The position numbers and the translations under genes were made by a program. The notes under the pieces were generated by a model. That model was given only the letters and a program-made list of their open reading frames with translations. It ran no database searches and was not told the DNA's origin. A stretch of 64,000 bases of DNA from Candidatus Obscuribacterales bacterium (GTDB lineage: Bacteria > Cyanobacteriota > Vampirovibrionia > Obscuribacterales > Obscuribacteraceae), in the NCBI GenBank assembly GCA_019747875.1, contig JAIEQI010000080.1, positions 37,913 to 101,912 of the forward strand, read 5' to 3'. This document shows positions 60,469 through 64,000 of the stretch, in pieces (position 1 is the stretch's first letter; each line of letters starts with the position of its first letter).

Positions 60469-63400
60469 ATGAACGATACTGCCGAAACGAGCATAGTGAG
60501 CCCTTCCGCGTGGGACCCAGCCCCAGCAGACCCCTCCACGCTTAGCAACAAAAAAGGTCCCTTCCATATCAAAATTGGCCGCCTTTCCAAAATAACGAAG
60601 TTGGCGACACATCAGAACTGGTTTCCGGTATTCTTGTTTGCTCTAGCCATGTCTTTGCGCGCCCTGTACGACTGCGTTTTTCTGGAACACCGCATCGCAC
60701 ACTTCGGTGACGCTTACAATTTTTTGCGTTCCGGCTCTTGCATTTACGAGGCGTTTGCCACATCGAATAATCTGACCGAGTTACTGGCGAAGTTCTACGC
60801 AGCAGCGCCACCGCAAGCGCAAATACTGCAGTCGATGACTTCAATGAAGCTCGCGGACCGGCTTATCATCGATGGTCCCGTTTATCCAGGGTACCTGGCG
60901 ATTGTGCAATGGCTAATTGGCATTGATCCAAAGAGTCCAATTTTTGACGGTCATACTGTTCAGATTACCCTCTGCAATGCGTTCATCGATTCGCTTGTTT
61001 GCGTGCTCGTTTATTACATGGGGCGATTAGCATTCAACCGCAAGGTTGGAACGATTGCAGCGATTCTCTTTGCCTTCTATCCTGGCGCAATAATAAACAC
61101 ACAACATTGTTATAGCGAGCCATTCTCTTACTTTCTACTGTCAGCGTGGACCGCGACCGTTCTGTTTGTTTTACTTCGGAACAAGCGACATCCCAGCGTT
61201 GATGGGCTCGCCTGGATGGGCATTGGATTGACAGCCGGAATGTTGATGCTTTCGAAACCTGCGTTCGTCATACTGCCTCCAGCAATTGCACTAGAATTGA
61301 TCACACTTTCTCTCGCGGGCACTTTTCTGAATTCAAAAACCGCTGCAGAAAGAACCAGCTCGGTCATAGCGTCGTTGAAGAGATTCGCCATGCGGACCTG
61401 TCTAATCACCGTAGGAGCTGCAATAGTTCTTACTCCCTGGGTCTTTTTCAACAAATCCGTGAGCGGGCAATATTCGATATTTGTGAATAGGGTGCCTTCC
61501 TTTAACATCTTCCATGGGAATCAATTGAAGACCGATGGCTGGCGCTGCTATCCATATTATGGAACGTTCCCGGGTGACACAAAGCACGTAGTCGCATCGC
61601 TAATTGAGGATGCAAAAAAGGAACCGCTAGCTTTTGTAGGCTTGCAGTTCAAGAAGATCGCGAGACTCTGGTCCGGCGTTTGGAATGAGTATCACTACAA
61701 ACTCTTTGGGTTCCCGATTGAATTGCAATCGCTCTTCCACCAGCTCATTCTTCTATTGGGCACAGCAGGATTGTCACTCGCGCTCATTGGCAGCAAACAC
61801 ATCACGCTATCACGCAGATTTTCCGCAGGTATTGTACTAGGCACCATCGCGCTATTCCACTTCGTTTATATTCCATTTGAAGCAATTAGTCGCTATGCAA
61901 TAACGGCAATCCCGTCGATCATAGTACTAGGAGCGTTCTTGATTGATGCATGCTCGCAGACCAAGTCTGCAATGAAGACCTTGCTAATCGGGATCGCAAT
62001 TTCGGCAATTGCGTTGCTGATGATCGCACAAAGTGGATCGGTAGCGAACTTCATCGCTGGATTCTTGCCTGAATCCGCACTTCCCACCGCACCCTATATC
62101 GCAAGCGGACTGGCAGCCTTGTTCTATCTGGGGATCTTTATCTGCTTGCGAAAGCTCTTTGTTCACCTGTCGAAAACAAACAGCTCGAAGCTGCTGATTC
62201 TACCTGGCATCGCGCTTTCCTTGGCGCTAATAGTAAGTTGCTTTTACACGATGCAATCATTCGACTGGAAGGAATGGGGGGCGGCGCTGACGACAAGTAC
62301 TAGCAATGTAGTACAGACTATAGAGCTCCCCGCCACGGCCAAATTCGAAGAAAATAGCACAACCTTCGTATTGTGTGACTTGGATTCCGAAATACTTGGA
62401 GCGCCCATAGTTGCCATCGTTAACGACGTTCCATTGGAAGACCGCCCACAACCCCTTGCGCAAATGCAGCCAAACAACAAAGACATATTGCAGTGCTTGG
62501 CGATTCAAGGAGAAGGTATGTCTCGTGATTTGAGGACCTTCCGTAACTGGTGGGTAATACGCTGCCCCAACGAGCTCTTAAAGCCTGGGGTTAAGAACTC
62601 CATAGTTTTGATGAAGGACAACAACGCCGAAGGATTCGACCGAGTCACCATATACGGTGATTATCCGGTCTCAAAATTCTTTCTTCCATCGTTGCGATCC
62701 TTTTCCTATACGAAGGGATTTACTACGTTTGATCATCGAGATCCGCGTGTCTTTGAGAAGCAGGACATAGGAGGACGAGTAACTGAATCGATCCTTCAAA
62801 ATGGTCACGAGTCCCCGCAGGCCGGACCCGCCCCCGACGATCTCTCCGGAGCACCGGGAAAGCAGACAGGTGAATTCAGGATTCGGTTCCTAACTTGCTC
62901 CGGCCCGCCTCCGGTCAAGGAAACGTCCAATCAACCTAGTCGCATCCCGAACTTCGCAATAACCAAAAAGGACGAGCAAAATAAACCTACGAGTTTAATT
63001 GGACTAGCAATTGATAGCGTTTCAAAAAAGAACCACGCAGTCAGACTGAATGAGCCAATCAATATTTTGGGAAAATCACAGAAGCATCAGGTTATTGGTC
63101 AGAATCCGGCCACATTCATTCCGCCCATCAACACCGTTGAGCTCAAGTCCGGACTGCCTCCGCTCACGCGCTTCTATTTCACGAGCAAATTGCAAAGTCT
63201 TGCAGCGCCGCATCCCTGCTTTGTAAGCGTAGCGTTTGAGGGAACCGATACATCTGGAAAGACGAAGACATGGACGTCGCAATGGCTGCCGATCGGGATC
63301 AACATATATAAGGACAGGGCGATTGAAAGTTCCTTTGGGGACATCATTCCTACCGACGTGCTGAACCTGAAGGACTTACACGCAAAGATTTTCATATCAC

Positions 63401-63540
63401 CATTCCAGCCTGATCTGTTGTTTTTGAGACGAAAGGAAGCACTCAAAGCGTCGATTGTAGTTTCAGATGCGAAGCTTACAATTCTGGATCCTCTAGCAAT
63501 TCCAGAGGATCCAGAAGCCCGCGTATGGACACTATACTAA
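60469..63540 (+). CDS. GT39 (PMT-like) glycosyltransferase with large C-terminal domain
   Basis: 1023 residues. About 55 polar residues, then ~12 membrane helices (~55-580) with PMT_2-type features: HFGDAYNFLRSGS in the first loop, PVYPGYLAIVQWLIG, and LAFNRKVGTIAAILFAFYPG. The C-terminal ~430 residues are extracytoplasmic and beta-rich, with similarity in layout, not clear sequence, to the end of the upstream protein. It probably glycosylates proteins or lipids in the periplasm using a polyprenyl-linked sugar. ATG 60469 lies one base after the previous stop (TAGAATG); an in-frame start at 60349 would overlap that gene by 119 bases and is rejected. Confidence 0.85.
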   Translation: MNDTAETSIVSPSAWDPAPADPSTLSNKKGPFHIKIGRLSKITKLATHQNWFPVFLFALAMSLRALYDCVFLEHRIAHFGDAYNFLRSGSCIYEAFATSNNLTELLAKFYAAAPPQAQILQSMTSMKLADRLIIDGPVYPGYLAIVQWLIGIDPKSPIFDGHTVQITLCNAFIDSLVCVLVYYMGRLAFNRKVGTIAAILFAFYPGAIINTQHCYSEPFSYFLLSAWTATVLFVLLRNKRHPSVDGLAWMGIGLTAGMLMLSKPAFVILPPAIALELITLSLAGTFLNSKTAAERTSSVIASLKRFAMRTCLITVGAAIVLTPWVFFNKSVSGQYSIFVNRVPSFNIFHGNQLKTDGWRCYPYYGTFPGDTKHVVASLIEDAKKEPLAFVGLQFKKIARLWSGVWNEYHYKLFGFPIELQSLFHQLILLLGTAGLSLALIGSKHITLSRRFSAGIVLGTIALFHFVYIPFEAISRYAITAIPSIIVLGAFLIDACSQTKSAMKTLLIGIAISAIALLMIAQSGSVANFIAGFLPESALPTAPYIASGLAALFYLGIFICLRKLFVHLSKTNSSKLLILPGIALSLALIVSCFYTMQSFDWKEWGAALTTSTSNVVQTIELPATAKFEENSTTFVLCDLDSEILGAPIVAIVNDVPLEDRPQPLAQMQPNNKDILQCLAIQGEGMSRDLRTFRNWWVIRCPNELLKPGVKNSIVLMKDNNAEGFDRVTIYGDYPVSKFFLPSLRSFSYTKGFTTFDHRDPRVFEKQDIGGRVTESILQNGHESPQAGPAPDDLSGAPGKQTGEFRIRFLTCSGPPPVKETSNQPSRIPNFAITKKDEQNKPTSLIGLAIDSVSKKNHAVRLNEPINILGKSQKHQVIGQNPATFIPPINTVELKSGLPPLTRFYFTSKLQSLAAPHPCFVSVAFEGTDTSGKTKTWTSQWLPIGINIYKDRAIESSFGDIIPTDVLNLKDLHAKIFISPFQPDLLFLRRKEALKASIVVSDAKLTILDPLAIPEDPEARVWTLY

Positions 63541-63555
63541 GGCGCCTGCAGCCAG

Positions 63556-63760
63556 TACCGATCACCAAAGACGCTCGCAGCTTATACCGATCACTAAAGA
63601 CGCTCGCAGCTCATACCGATCACTAAAAACGCTCGCAGCCCATACCGATCACTAAAGACGCTCCCAACTTATACCGATCACCAAAGACGCTCGCAGTCCA
63701 TACCGATCACTAAAAACGCTCGCAGTCCATACCGATCACCAAAGACGCTCGAGTACCGAT
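63556..63760. repeat. 29-bp tandem repeat, seven copies plus a partial
   Basis: Each unit begins TACCGATCACYAAARACGCT and continues CGCAGYYYA. Unit starts are at 63556, 63585, 63614, 63643, 63672, 63701 and 63730, exactly 29 bases apart, with a degenerate start at 63754. There are no spacers, so it is a minisatellite rather than a CRISPR. It follows the GT39 stop codon directly. Confidence 0.92.
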
Positions 63761-63767
63761 GCAGCTA

Positions 63768-63830
63768 GTATGGAGCGCGGACGTCCCGTCCGCCTATAAG
63801 TATGGGCAGCGGACGTCTCGTCCGCTGAAT
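63768..63830. repeat. Two GGACGTCCCGTCC-family palindromic repeats
   Basis: GTATGGAGCGCGGACGTCCC plus GTCCGCC at 63770-63796, then a variant GGCAGCGGACGTCTCGTCCG at 63805-63824. Same family as at 15362, 26204 and 39985. A further half copy, GGGCGGACGGGACG, is at 63928. Confidence 0.75.
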
Positions 63831-63844
63831 CCACAACTCTTACC

Positions 63845-63976
63845 GTGCAGATCCGCGATCACTATTCTCACCTGAAAGATCCGCCAGATACCATCAATGC
63901 AAAAATAGAGCGACTCTGTAAGGCTATGGGCGGACGGGACGATGCTGCTGGCGATCTCATCTTTTTTAGGACCTAG
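63845..63976 (+). CDS. Short possible coding remnant
   Basis: A frame open from 63800 gives, from a GTG at 63845, 43 residues of ordinary composition (QIRDHYSHLKDPPDTINAKI, ERLCKAMGGRDD) and a stop. There is no ribosome site and the upstream part runs into a palindromic repeat. It may be the 3' end of a lost gene. Low confidence. Confidence 0.2.
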   Translation: MQIRDHYSHLKDPPDTINAKIERLCKAMGGRDDAAGDLIFFRT

Positions 63977-64000
63977 AGCTGCTTCTTGCCTATTTTTTAG

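Noticed and set aside
63556..63760. CRISPR array at the window end
   Set aside because: Units of 29 bases abut directly with no spacers.

Overview
The window looks like a chromosomal segment of a diderm bacterium. It encodes an HlyD-type periplasmic adaptor, TonB-C domains and many signal peptides. The combination of a cyclic-nucleotide-binding/C39-peptidase ABC exporter beside a parvulin foldase (an arrangement I associate with cyanobacteria), DUF4388/PATAN proteins, very long hydrophilic secreted proteins and many palindromic intergenic repeats suggests a non-photosynthetic cyanobacterial relative, such as Obscuribacterales/Melainabacteria (Vampirovibrionia). That placement is an inference. 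There is no rRNA or other marker gene here to test it.

Layout. 1-2.9 kb: the end of a GT2 polyprenyl-phosphate glycosyltransferase and a YfhO-like membrane protein. 3-4.7 kb: an FAD aromatic-ring monooxygenase. 4.9-17.4 kb: an export locus made of a parvulin PPIase, a cNMP-C39-ABC transporter, a giant probable cargo now split over two frames, and a convergent HlyD adaptor. 17.6-20.1 kb: patatin lipase and NCS2 purine permease. 20.4-23.6 kb: a three-gene metal unit (DUF5132, HMA2 protein, and a P-type ATPase without CPC). 23.8-26.6 kb: a proline-rich protein, then about 1 kb of non-coding DNA with seven evenly spaced copies of a two-half-site motif. 26.6-36.2 kb: Ser/Thr kinase, M1 aminopeptidase, macrodomain protein, DUF4388 protein and glutamate dehydrogenase. 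36.4-39.9 kb: Ca2+/H+ antiporter and a YHS-HMBD copper ATPase with an altered A-domain motif. 40-46 kb: small secreted coiled-coil/TPR proteins, a TonB-C protein and mutM. 46.3-51.5 kb: MFS transporter, a 56-residue Cys-containing peptide, a WHH nuclease toxin with SUKH immunity, and a split PD-(D/E)XK-like gene. 51.6-52 kb: four tRNA genes. 52.3-55.1 kb: a TPR/TonB-C/matrixin metalloprotease. 55.3-57.5 kb: small ORFs, a frameshifted LRR gene and an orphan OmpR-type regulator. 57.9-63.5 kb: two coupled GT-C membrane proteins. The end carries a 29-bp tandem repeat and palindromic repeats.

The strongest themes are protein export and antagonism (C39 exporter, split cargo with papain-like and possible ADP-ribosyltransferase regions, WHH/SUKH pair, candidate double-glycine peptide), metal homeostasis, and lipid-linked sugar transfer at both ends. 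The best candidates for something undescribed are the ~97-bp-period motif array, the split cargo, and the 56-residue peptide gene.
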